DNA of 64,000 nt from Actinocrispum wychmicini (GTDB taxonomy: Bacteria > Actinomycetota > Actinomycetes > Mycobacteriales > Pseudonocardiaceae): the NCBI RefSeq assembly GCF_004345645.1, contig NZ_SLWS01000009.1, positions 1-64,000 on the forward strand, given 5' to 3'. Both the position numbers and the translations under genes were made by a program. The notes under the pieces are model-generated. The model saw only the letters and a program-made list of their open reading frames with translations, searched no databases and was not told the origin of the DNA. Below are positions 17,492-25,900 of the stretch, in pieces. Positions within the stretch are counted from its first letter, which is position 1; every line of letters begins with the position of its first letter.

Positions 17492-17665
17492 GTGTGGAAT
17501 CCAGTGATGGCGCGTTCTGGCCGATGTGGAGCACGACACGCTACTGCGGTGGAGTCGTCGCGCGAAGACATCACAGGCATTGGCGCTGCGATCGAAGATC
17601 GTGCTGGCCTGCGCGGAAGGCTTGAACAACAAGGAAGTCGCCGCCAGGCTGGGAATCTGGCCGCA
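17492..17665 (+). pseudogene. IS630-family transposase N-terminal fragment (copy 1)
   Basis: Nearly identical to the start of the minus-strand IS630 remnant at 19826-20031. It encodes LLRWSRRAKTSQALALRSKI followed by VLACAEGLNNKEVAARLGIW. Relative to copy 2 it lacks about 26 bp between TTCTGG and CCGATGTGG. It breaks off after WPQTC, directly at the start of the IS1634-type fragment. Confidence 0.8.
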
Positions 17666-18066
17666 GACATGTATCCGAAGAAGGTCAGCGGGAAGACCTA
17701 CTGGTGTCTGCGGGAGATGGCCCGCGTGGACGGCACCCCGAAGATGATCTCCGAGCGCTATGTATCTGGCCACCACCGACCTGCACTACATCGGGTCGGT
17801 CTCGCCCAGCGACCACCCCGACCTGCTCGCACTGCCCAAGTCCAGGCGCGACAAGGTTGATGAGCAACGCTTTCCCGGTGTCACCGCGCATGTCCTGCCC
17901 CTCAGCGTTCGTGCGTTGCTGGAGCGCCTTGCCGATATCGAGGAGACCATCCTGATCTATCCCGCCACGGGAGGGCGCCCCAAAGCCCGCCGGATGCTGA
18001 CCGAACACGACCCCGACCAACACCAACTCGCCCAGATCTTCGAGTTGGACCAGTGGGCTCCCCGTA
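17665..18066 (+). pseudogene. IS1634-family transposase, internally deleted
   Basis: The N-terminal piece MYPKKVSGKTYWCLREMARV followed by DGTPKMISERY (about 17668-17760) is joined directly to a C-terminal piece in another frame: LHYIGSVSPSDHPDLLALP ... LADIEETILIYPATGGRPKA and FELDQWAPR, the normal end of this family. Roughly 400 central residues containing the catalytic core are deleted. The family assignment is by motif memory. Confidence 0.65.
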
Positions 18067-18146
18067 GTCAGGTCATACACCCGGACAAGCCAGAAAACCC
18101 ACTCACACCAGCGGAAAACTCACACTCGATCAGGGAATCTCGGAAA

Positions 18147-19031
18147 CTATTCCGCCGCCATGCCCCGCCGGTCCGCCGAGAATGGGCTCGACCAGGTGCT
18201 GTCCGGGCCGCGGAAGTGTCGGTTGGAGACCGCCTCGCCGTCGGCCGGTTTGCGCGCCACGACGACAATGTTGAACGGGCGGAACGCTCCCACGGCGGTG
18301 ATCTGCAGGCCCATGTGGTCCACCAGTTCGACCAGCAGCGCGGTGTCGAAGACGTGGTGATGCAGGCCGCGGAGAGCCAGGTTGTTGGCGCACCGCTCCT
18401 CGAAGGCGGCCCGGCTGCCGAACCCGGGATCGCGAGACATGTCGTGCAGCGCCAGGGTCTCCGGTAGATGCGTGGTGTCGGTCTCCGGCATCTTCTGCTC
18501 GAAGTCCGTGATCATGTGCGCCAGCGTGGTGACCGGGCGGTTCCGGTCGAAGGTCCCCTCCAGGTGCGGGGCGACGAGCACCAGCATCCCCTGGTCCTTG
18601 AGCACGCGCTTCCATTCCGACAGGGCCTGGACGGGGTTGGCGGTGTGCTCGATGGCGTGCGAGGAGAGCACGAAGTCGTAGGTCCCGTCGGCGATCATGT
18701 TCAGATCAGTCGCCTCGGCGACATACTGGACACCGGGTTCGTGCTGACCGTCGTAGTGGAACGTGGCTCCCTCGACAATCGAGCCTTCCCAGATCGTCTG
18801 GGCGCTGAAGTTGCAATTATCGATCCGGGCGGCGTCGGGATAGACGGGGATCAGGTTGCCGCGCTTGAACCAGCGGGTCGGTCCGCCGATCTCCAGGCCG
18901 ATCTTGTCGAGGAAGAGTTGACGGGCGGTGTCATAATAGGCCATCTGGGCCGGAAAGACGCGCTCGTGCACGGCAGTCATCAGGCCGCCCAAGCCTTGGT
19001 ACTTCAGCGTTGCCAGCACCGCTTTGATCAT
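18147..19031 (-). CDS. Class I SAM-dependent methyltransferase between mobile-element remnants
   Basis: 294 residues from ATG 19031 (IKAVLATLKYQGLGGLMTAV), preceded by AAGGACGAGG; the frame extends upstream without support. The methyltransferase core shows a modified glycine-poor motif I region, YDFVLSSHAIEHTANPVQAL (motif II/III with the SSHAIEH loop) and MLVLVAPH. An N-terminal segment of about 60 residues precedes it. The substrate is unknown; similar domains act on sugars and natural products. It is isolated, bounded on both sides by IS630-type relics in opposite orientation, so it may be cargo of an old composite element or an isolated survivor of the NRPS cluster. Confidence 0.88.
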   Translation of the reverse strand: MIKAVLATLKYQGLGGLMTAVHERVFPAQMAYYDTARQLFLDKIGLEIGGPTRWFKRGNLIPVYPDAARIDNCNFSAQTIWEGSIVEGATFHYDGQHEPGVQYVAEATDLNMIADGTYDFVLSSHAIEHTANPVQALSEWKRVLKDQGMLVLVAPHLEGTFDRNRPVTTLAHMITDFEQKMPETDTTHLPETLALHDMSRDPGFGSRAAFEERCANNLALRGLHHHVFDTALLVELVDHMGLQITAVGAFRPFNIVVVARKPADGEAVSNRHFRGPDSTWSSPFSADRRGMAAE

Positions 19032-19244
19032 CGTGAACCTCGTCCTTGATCGCCTGGTTGCCCGCGACATAGTAGCGCGCAGCGGCGCGGGTTTACCCTG
19101 CCCCCTCAGACTCACCCCAGGTTTAGGTCGTACACTTCAAAGCCAACCGAATCAAGCACCGACACTGCATGTCACCAGAACGGATACATGACGCCTTCAT
19201 GTGATCATGTCCCGAAACACCGTGATCGTTGGAAACTCGGGCTA

Positions 19245-20065
19245 GCGTCCTGAGCCGTTGGTCAGTTGACTAAGTCGTGTGCAGTAGCTGGCGAGGTTGT
19301 CCAGGATCTCGTCTGCGGTTTGGGCCCACACGAACGGTTTCGGATCCTCGTTCCACGATTCGATCCAGGCTTCCACGTCGGTCTCGAGTTCTTTGACGCC
19401 GCGGTGGGCGGATCGGCGGAGTTTGCGTTGGTCAGTTCGCCGAACCAGCGTTCGACGAGGTTCAACCAGGATCCGCTGGTGGGAGTGAAGTGCAGCTGGA
19501 ACCGCGGGTGGGCGGCGAGCCAGGTCTTGATCGCGGGGGTTTTGTGGGTGGCGTCGTTGTCGCAGATCAGGTGCAGGTCCAGGTCGGCGGGGGTGTTCTT
19601 GTCGATGGTCTTGAGGAACCGGAGGAATTCCTGATGCCGGTGGCGGCGCTGGTGCTGGCCATGGACCGGGTCGACCAGTGCGGGTCACCGCCGGTGGGAT
19701 CCTCCTCCAGGGTCGTGACGATCACCGCTTCGACCTGCTCGTCGGTGATCGTGCGCGCCGCGCCCGGTCGTGGCTCGTCGGACAAACCTTCCAGCCGGTT
19801 GGTGACGAACCGGGCTCGCCATTTGGACATGTCTGCGGCCAGATTCCCAGCCTGGCGGCGACTTCCTTGTTGTTCAAGCCTTCCGCACAGGCCAGCACGA
19901 TCTTCGATCGCAGCGCCAATGCCTGTGATGTCTTCGCGCGACGACTCCACCGCAGTAGCGTGTCGTGCTCCACATCGGACAGAACAAGCCCCGCCTTCGG
20001 GCAGCCAGAACGCGCCATCACTGGATCCCACACTAAATACTCAACGAATCAACAACTCAGGACAC
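19245..20065 (-). mobile_element. IS630-family element, deleted and frameshifted (copy 2)
   Basis: Flanked by TA at 19243-19244 and 20066-20067, the IS630/Tc1 target duplication. The ends are inverted repeats, GCGTCCTGAG and GTGTCCTGAG. The transposase is in pieces: LSDVEHDTLLRWSRRAKTSQ ... WPQTC; SKWRARFVTNRLEGLSDEPR ... DPHWSTRSMA; RHRHQEFLRFLKTIDKNTPA ... ICDNDATHK ... LNLVERWFGELT; VKELETDVEAWIESWNEDPK ... YCTRLSQL. About 100 residues with the first part of the DDE core are deleted after WSTRSMA, and at least two frameshifts are present, so it is inactive. The right end abuts the stop codon of the M20D gene. Confidence 0.85.
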
Positions 20066-21288
20066 TAGCGGAGGGCGTCCAGCGCGAAGGCGGTGTAGAT
20101 CGCAACCCCGCTGGACAGCGCCGCCTCGTCGAACACCACCCGATTGGAGTGCCCCGGGGCCGCGTCGGCGGGCTCGACCTCCGGCGGGCACGCCCCGAGG
20201 AAGGCCATCGCGCCAGGCACCTCGTTGAGCACATAGGACCAGTCCTCGGTGACCATGAGCGGCTCCTTGGCCAGCACGCCCCGCCCGGTCCCGAGCACGG
20301 CATCGGTCACCGCCAGCACCGCGTTGGTCACAGCGTCGTCATTGACGGTCACCCCGTAGCCGAGCTTCAGCGTCACCTCCGCGGTACAGCCGTGCATGGC
20401 CGCGGCATGCTCGCAGACCTGCGGGATCTGCCGGTGCAGTTCGGCGCGAGTGTGCTCGGACAACGCGCGGATGGTGCCGCTCAGTTGCGCGGTCTCCGGG
20501 ATGATGTTGGTGTTGGTGGCGCCTGCCTGGATGTGCGCGATGGTCACCACGGCCGGCTCGAACACGTTCACCTGGCGGGTCACCATGGTCTGCAGGGCCC
20601 CCACGATCGCGGCGGCGGCCGGCACTGGGTCCAGTGCGCGATGCGGCATCGCGGCGTGTCCGCTTTGGCCAGTGATCCGCACGTGCAGCTCGTCGGCGGA
20701 GGCCAGCATCGGGCCCGGCCGACAGCGCAGCCGGCCACTGACGTGGTTCGGGTCGACGTGGAGGGCCAGCGCTCGCACCGGCCGCTGCCCCGTCACCTCC
20801 AGCAGGCCCTCCGCCAGCATGTACTTCGCACCGAAGTAGAGCTCCTCGCCCGGCTGGAACATGAACACCACTGTCCCGGCCAGGCGGTCGCGGAACTGGC
20901 ACAGCATCCGCGCGGCCGAGGCCAGCATGGCGACATGGGTGTCGTGCCCGCACGCGTGCATCGCTCCGTCGACCTCGGAGGCGAAGTCCAGGCCGGTGTT
21001 CTCCGACAGCGGCAGGGCGTCCATGTCGGCCCGCAGCAACACGGTCGGGCCCGGCCGCGCGCCCGCCAGGACCGCGATCACCGAGTCCAGGCCGTCACCG
21101 GTGTGCAAGGCCAACGGCAGTCCGGACAGAGCCCGCAGGATCGCCGCCTGGGTGGCCGGCAGCCGAAGACCGATTTCGGGGTGACGGTGGATCTCGCGGC
21201 GCAGCGCGACGGTCTGCGGCTGCATCGCCAACGCGGCGTCAAGGACGCCATCGAACTGGGCTCCGACTGAGTGGTCGAGGGTCGTCAC
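20065..21288 (-). CDS. M20D-family amidohydrolase (N-acyl-amino-acid / hippurate hydrolase type)
   Basis: 407 residues from ATG 21288, with ATGA overlap with the upstream NTF2-like gene. Motifs: RREIHRHPEIG, RADMDALPL, DGAMHACGHDTHVAMLASAA (metal site with HACGHD), FQPGEE with the catalytic Glu, GQSGHAAMPHRALDP, TEDWSY and PGHSN. Family members cleave N-acyl or aromatic-acyl amino acids and related amides. As the last gene of the NRPS operon it may remove an acyl group from a precursor or matured peptide. Its TAG stop is formed by the TA target of the IS630 copy plus the element's first base; the original sequence also reads TAG, so the protein is not truncated. Confidence 0.9.
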   Translation of the reverse strand: MTTLDHSVGAQFDGVLDAALAMQPQTVALRREIHRHPEIGLRLPATQAAILRALSGLPLALHTGDGLDSVIAVLAGARPGPTVLLRADMDALPLSENTGLDFASEVDGAMHACGHDTHVAMLASAARMLCQFRDRLAGTVVFMFQPGEELYFGAKYMLAEGLLEVTGQRPVRALALHVDPNHVSGRLRCRPGPMLASADELHVRITGQSGHAAMPHRALDPVPAAAAIVGALQTMVTRQVNVFEPAVVTIAHIQAGATNTNIIPETAQLSGTIRALSEHTRAELHRQIPQVCEHAAAMHGCTAEVTLKLGYGVTVNDDAVTNAVLAVTDAVLGTGRGVLAKEPLMVTEDWSYVLNEVPGAMAFLGACPPEVEPADAAPGHSNRVVFDEAALSSGVAIYTAFALDALR

Positions 21289-21665
21289 TGTTGTTCCTCA
21301 CGTCGCTGGTCTCGTGCCGCCAGTCCCCGGTCGACGAACCAGACTCGTTCGATCTTGTCCGGTCCCACCTGGTAGATGGCGACGGCCTGGATAGTCCTGT
21401 CCCCCATGAAGCCGGTCACCAGCTCCTCGTCGATCACGATGTCGCCCAAGGTGATCCGGGAGCTCACGGTGGCGCGCAGGTTCGGGCTCGACTCGAACAG
21501 GGCCTGGTATCGCGGCCGGAAGGCAGGTCCGGACAGGTCAGCCAGCTCCTCGCCGGAAGGGAACGAGCACAGCCGAACCGGATCCGCGTAGTAGCTCAGG
21601 AACTGCTCGAGGTCGCGCCGGTTGTAGGCGGCCAACTGGCCCGCGACGATGTCCTCTGGCGGCAT
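21285..21665 (-). CDS. NTF2/SnoaL-like small protein
   Basis: 126 residues. The N-terminus EDIVAGQLAAYNRRDLEQFL followed by SYYADPVRL is the standard first helix and strand of the NTF2-like superfamily. The rest alternates strands (ELVTGF, QAVAIYQVGPDKIERVWFVD). The fold serves isomerases, cyclases, dehydratases and purely structural roles. It lies 12 bp after the MFS gene and overlaps the M20D gene by 4 bp, so it belongs to the NRPS operon and may act on the peptide or a precursor. Confidence 0.85.
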   Translation of the reverse strand: MPPEDIVAGQLAAYNRRDLEQFLSYYADPVRLCSFPSGEELADLSGPAFRPRYQALFESSPNLRATVSSRITLGDIVIDEELVTGFMGDRTIQAVAIYQVGPDKIERVWFVDRGLAARDQRREEQQ

Positions 21666-21677
21666 GTCTTCCCTCCG

Positions 21678-22913
21678 TCAGCCGGGTGCTCCCGCTGGGA
21701 CGAACTGGTCCTTGAGCGAGGAGCGCTTGCCTACCCACAACACACCCAACAGCAGGATCAGTCCACCCAGCGCCCTCGTCCAGCCGACGACCGACATGCC
21801 GCCCCCTGTCGCCAGCCCCAGGCCGATGACCTGCTCCCCCACCCCGAACACCAGGCCAAGGTAGACGAGCATGCTGGCGCGGACCTGGCCGAGCGTCTCC
21901 GCGGGCGCGCGCTCAGCGATCTGCACATTGGAGTAGTGGATCCAGTACGCGTTGACGAAGGCCAACACCACGTAGAGCGCCGCGTGGACGTCCACGTCGG
22001 ACCGTCCGACCAGGCCGGCCAGCACTCCGCACGCCACCAGCAGGACGGCGGACCGCACGGCCCAGCGCCGAGCCCCGCCGGGATCGCGCAGCAACGGCGC
22101 GGTGACCCAGAAGGCCAGGCCGTAGAAGAACCAGGCCGAGGCGAACGCGATGGCGGAGGGGATGTGTCGCTGCGCCACGGCGATCGCGTGCGCGTACACC
22201 ATCATCCCGGACAGGCTGGCCAGGAAGCACAGCTGGATCCAGTTCCATGGCCGCAGCTGAGGGATCCAGTAGACCTGGATCGCCGTCCGCATCGATCGGC
22301 CCAGCTCGCGCCAGCGGAACGCCAGGGAACCGGACTCCCGTTCACCGCCGCGATCACGCCGGAGGAGGAAACCGGTGAGCAAAGCGGAGCTGACGCAGTC
22401 GATGACCACGGTCACGGTGAACGGCTGCCGGCTCCACAACGGGACCAGCACACAGATGACCGAGGCGAACACCATGGCCCCCTGGGCGGAGGTCACCATG
22501 GAGTAGACAGCCCCCCGAGAGCGTGATCCGGTGAGATCCGAGAGCATCCGGAACGACAACACGGCGCAGGCGCCGAAAAGGATGCACCGCAGCCCGGCCC
22601 ACACCAAGATGAACTCCGCGGGCAACCGGGGCGACAGCAGCAGCGCCACCAGGAGGACCAGGCCCAGCGCCAACTGCGCGCCCTGCAACAACGCGAATTT
22701 GCCGGTCACCCTGCCCCGGTCGACCCACACCCCGACCGCCACGGTGCCCAGGAGGCCGAAGAACTGCCGCTCCAGGCCCAGAAACCCGACGAGTCCGTCC
22801 GATGAGTCCAGTGTGTCGAGGTAGGGCACCACCAGCAGCCACATGATGATCGACCCCAGGGAGCCAACCAGGATCGCGGCCAAGTTCTTGAACATGCGGT
22901 CAGTCCCTCTCAC
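21678..22913 (-). CDS. MFS exporter of the NRPS operon
   Basis: 411 residues with about 12 hydrophobic segments (FKNLAAILVGSLGSIIMWLL ... LALGLVLLVALLL ... ALGGLILLLGVLWVG). The A-like motif GVWVDRGRVTGKFALLQGAQ between helices 2 and 3 places it in the drug-efflux branch of the major facilitator superfamily. It may start at 22913 (overlapping the NRPS stop by 14 bp) or at ATG 22895. The position directly downstream of the megasynthase suggests export of, or self-resistance to, the peptide. Confidence 0.88.
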   Translation of the reverse strand: MRGTDRMFKNLAAILVGSLGSIIMWLLVVPYLDTLDSSDGLVGFLGLERQFFGLLGTVAVGVWVDRGRVTGKFALLQGAQLALGLVLLVALLLSPRLPAEFILVWAGLRCILFGACAVLSFRMLSDLTGSRSRGAVYSMVTSAQGAMVFASVICVLVPLWSRQPFTVTVVIDCVSSALLTGFLLRRDRGGERESGSLAFRWRELGRSMRTAIQVYWIPQLRPWNWIQLCFLASLSGMMVYAHAIAVAQRHIPSAIAFASAWFFYGLAFWVTAPLLRDPGGARRWAVRSAVLLVACGVLAGLVGRSDVDVHAALYVVLAFVNAYWIHYSNVQIAERAPAETLGQVRASMLVYLGLVFGVGEQVIGLGLATGGGMSVVGWTRALGGLILLLGVLWVGKRSSLKDQFVPAGAPG

Positions 22914-25900
22914 TCGGCGTGGTCTCCGCGCGGTCGTCCTCTGCCAGGTGGAGCAGGCCGCGCATGGGTTGTGAGCCGAGCAGCGCCCGCAGTGGAACCG
23001 TGGCGCCCAGCTGTGCTCGCAGCGCGTGGCTGATCCGCAGCGCGGCCAGCGAATCCGGCTGGAAACCCATCAGCTCCGCCCGGTCCGCCGGCGCCCGGCC
23101 CATGCTCTCCCGGTAGTGTTCGGACAGCAACTCCCGCAACCGGTCCGGCTCGATGCCGGTGGGGAGCACCGAGAGTTCGGCAGCGTCCCACAGTGGCCAA
23201 GCCGTCCTCAGTGGACCAGCCGCGAACTCCGGCCCCGCAAGCAGGTCGTCGAGCACTTCCCGGTACACCGCCGCGATCGCCGCCAGCGGCCGTTGTCCCA
23301 GCACCTGTGCCGCGGCGTTGAACCTGACGTGCAACCGGTCGGCGAACATGTCCACGCCGAACGACACCAGCAACGCGAAGTCTGCGTGCTCGAACCAGCG
23401 GACATCGCCGACGATGTGCTTTCCCTCATTTCCCAACCGATCCCGGTAAGCTCCGAAGTTGACGAAGTTGACGCAGCTCTCCACCAGGCGCCGGCCGCCG
23501 ACCGCGCGCTGGATCGAGGCGTAGCCGAAGCGCCGGTGGGCCAGGTGCTCGTGCTCGGTCCGGGCTATCCCGGCGATCAGCTCGGGCCAGTCGCCGGTCA
23601 CTCGCTGCCTGCGAGGGAGGATGTTGAGGAACAGGCCGACCATCCGGTCGGCGTCGACGTGTTCTGGCCGACCGTGGCCGAACACACCCGTGGTGACGTC
23701 CCGTTCGCCGGTGATCAGGGACAGCGCCCGGTAGTGCGTGGCAAGGCAGAGCAGCTTGAGCGGGACTCTGTGGTCCTTGGCGAGCGCCGCGAGCCGCTGG
23801 TACGTCCGCTCGTCGACGACCAGGTCTGTCTCGGACCACCGGCGGCGAACGTCCGCGTCCGGGATCCGAGGCAGTGTGAGGCGCGCGGCCCCGGCCAGAT
23901 GCGCCGTCCAGTAGTCGCGGGCACGGGTGTCGTGTTGGGCGGCGAGCTCCAGCTTGACGTAGTCCCGGTAGGACAGTGCGGTGGGCTCCTCGGCAGCCGG
24001 CTCCTGACCACGGATCAGTTGGTGATAGTCACCCAGGAGACCGGCGATCAACCGGGAGACACTCCATCCGTCGATGATCGCGTGATGGAAGCTGACGGAC
24101 AGGTTGAAGCAGGCTGGGCCTCGGACGTGCGCGAAGAATCGCATCTGGGTCGGCGCGGTGAAGACGAAAGTGGTCTGCTTCTCCGCCTCGAACCACGCGT
24201 CAAGAATCTCCTCCTGCAGGGCGCTCTCCACATACGACAGGTCATGGACGGTGAGGTTGGGCGGCGCGTCAGCGTGCACCAGTTGCATCGGCGTGGAGTA
24301 GCCGACCAGCGCGAAGGAGGTCCGCAGCACTTCGTGGCGGCGCAGGACACCGCCCAGCAGCTTGGCCAGGACAGCCTGGTCGAAGGCGAGGTTGACGCGG
24401 AAGCTGAACACGTCGTGGAAGGTCGCCTGGCGGGGGTCCAGCTCGGTGTGGAAGATCATGCCAAGCTGGAGTTGAGTCGCCGGGTAGGCGTCTACAGTGG
24501 ACTCCGGTAGCCTCGCTCGGTCCTTTGCCGTCAACAGCGAGAACGGCTCGGTCGGGCGATCCTGGCCGACCTCGCCGACAGGGCGGCCGCGCAGGCTGTC
24601 GGCCAGGGCACGGATCGTCTGATGCCGCATCAGCTCCGGCACCGACACCGCGACACCGTTCTGCCGCAGCGCTCCGACCAGCCGGATGGCCAGAATCGAG
24701 TCTCCGCCCAGCTCGTAGTAGGTGTCGTCGATGCTCACCGCCGCGGCGCCGAGCACCTCGCGCCAAGTGGCGGCCATCACCTCCTCGATGTCGTTACGCG
24801 GTAACTGGTGGCCGCTGCCGGAGACTCCCGACCTCTCAGGGTGGGGCAGCCGCCCTCGGTCGATCTTGCCGTTGCCGGTCAGTGGCCAGCGATCCAGGCT
24901 GATCAGCAGCGCGGGCACCATGTGGGCGGGCAGCAGACCGCCGAGGTGCTCGCGCAACTCGACGGGACTCACCGACTGGCCCGCGACCACCACGTAGTAG
25001 CCCACCAGTGCCTTGCCGCCCGCGCGCCGGGTGAAGGCCACAACCACGCTGGAGTCCACGGCCGGATGGGAACTGAGCGCGAACTCCACCTCGGCGGGCT
25101 CGATCCGGAATCCCCGGACCTTGACCTGGTCGTCTGTCCGGCCAAGGTATTCGATGTCTCCCCCGGGCAGGCGCCGGGCCAGGTCACCGGACAGGTACAG
25201 GCGCACCGGGCACCCGTCGCCGTGCAGGTCGTGCTCGACGAAGCGGCGCGCGGTCTCGTCCGGCCGGTTGAGGTACCCGTTGGCGACCCCGGCGCCGGTG
25301 ACGGCGATCTCGCCCGGGGTGCCGAGTGGCACTGGCCTCAGCCGCGCGTCCAGAAGATAGACGCCCAGGTCCGCAATGGGCTGGCCGATCATGCTGCCGG
25401 CCGAGCGGACGTCCGCCGCGCGGACCGGCCGATAGCTCACGTGCACGGTCGTCTCGGTGATCCCGTACATGTTCACCATCGCCGGCCGTTCATCGCCGAA
25501 ATGGCCGAACCAGTCGGCAAGGCCGGCGAAGTCCAGCGCCTCACCACCGAAGACCACAACGCGGAACGGCACGTCATCGGGCCCACAGCGGTCCATGAGC
25601 GGCCGCTTCATCTGGCCGAACGCCGACGGCGTGAGGCTGAGTACGGTCACCCGCTCGGTGATCAGCAGGTCGACGGTGTCCTTGGGCGAGCGGGCCGTCC
25701 AGAAGGGGACGATCACCAGGTGGCCGCCGTGCAGCAGTGCTCCCCACATCTCCCAGACCGAGAAGTCGAAGGCGAAGGAGTGGAACAGGCTCCAGGTGTC
25801 GTCCTCGGTGAACCCGAACCAAGGTGCTGTCGCCGCGAACAGCCGCTGCACGTTGCCATGGGCCACCAGCACGCCTTTCGGTTTTCCGGTGGAACCGGAG

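Larger units (their letters stand above)
16796..18066. mobile_element. Nested insertion-sequence graveyard: IS630 remnant holding IS5 and IS1634 fragments
   Basis: The left boundary is a TA at 16794-16795 followed by GTGTCCTGAGT, identical to the terminal bases of the IS630 remnant at 19245-20065. Next come an IS5-type transposase (minus), then the IS630 5' region resuming at about 17492 on the plus strand, then an IS1634-type fragment. The simplest reading is that an IS5 element entered the leader of an IS630 copy, and that later deletions fused it to an IS1634 element. None of the three is intact. Confidence 0.75.

Noticed and set aside
20065..21270. A plus-strand frame running opposite the M20D gene
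   Set aside because: The M20D motifs on the minus strand are complete; the plus frame has His/Gln/Arg-rich content only.
23026..24510. A 494-codon plus-strand frame
   Set aside because: Antisense to NRPS condensation and carrier domains, with no family similarity.
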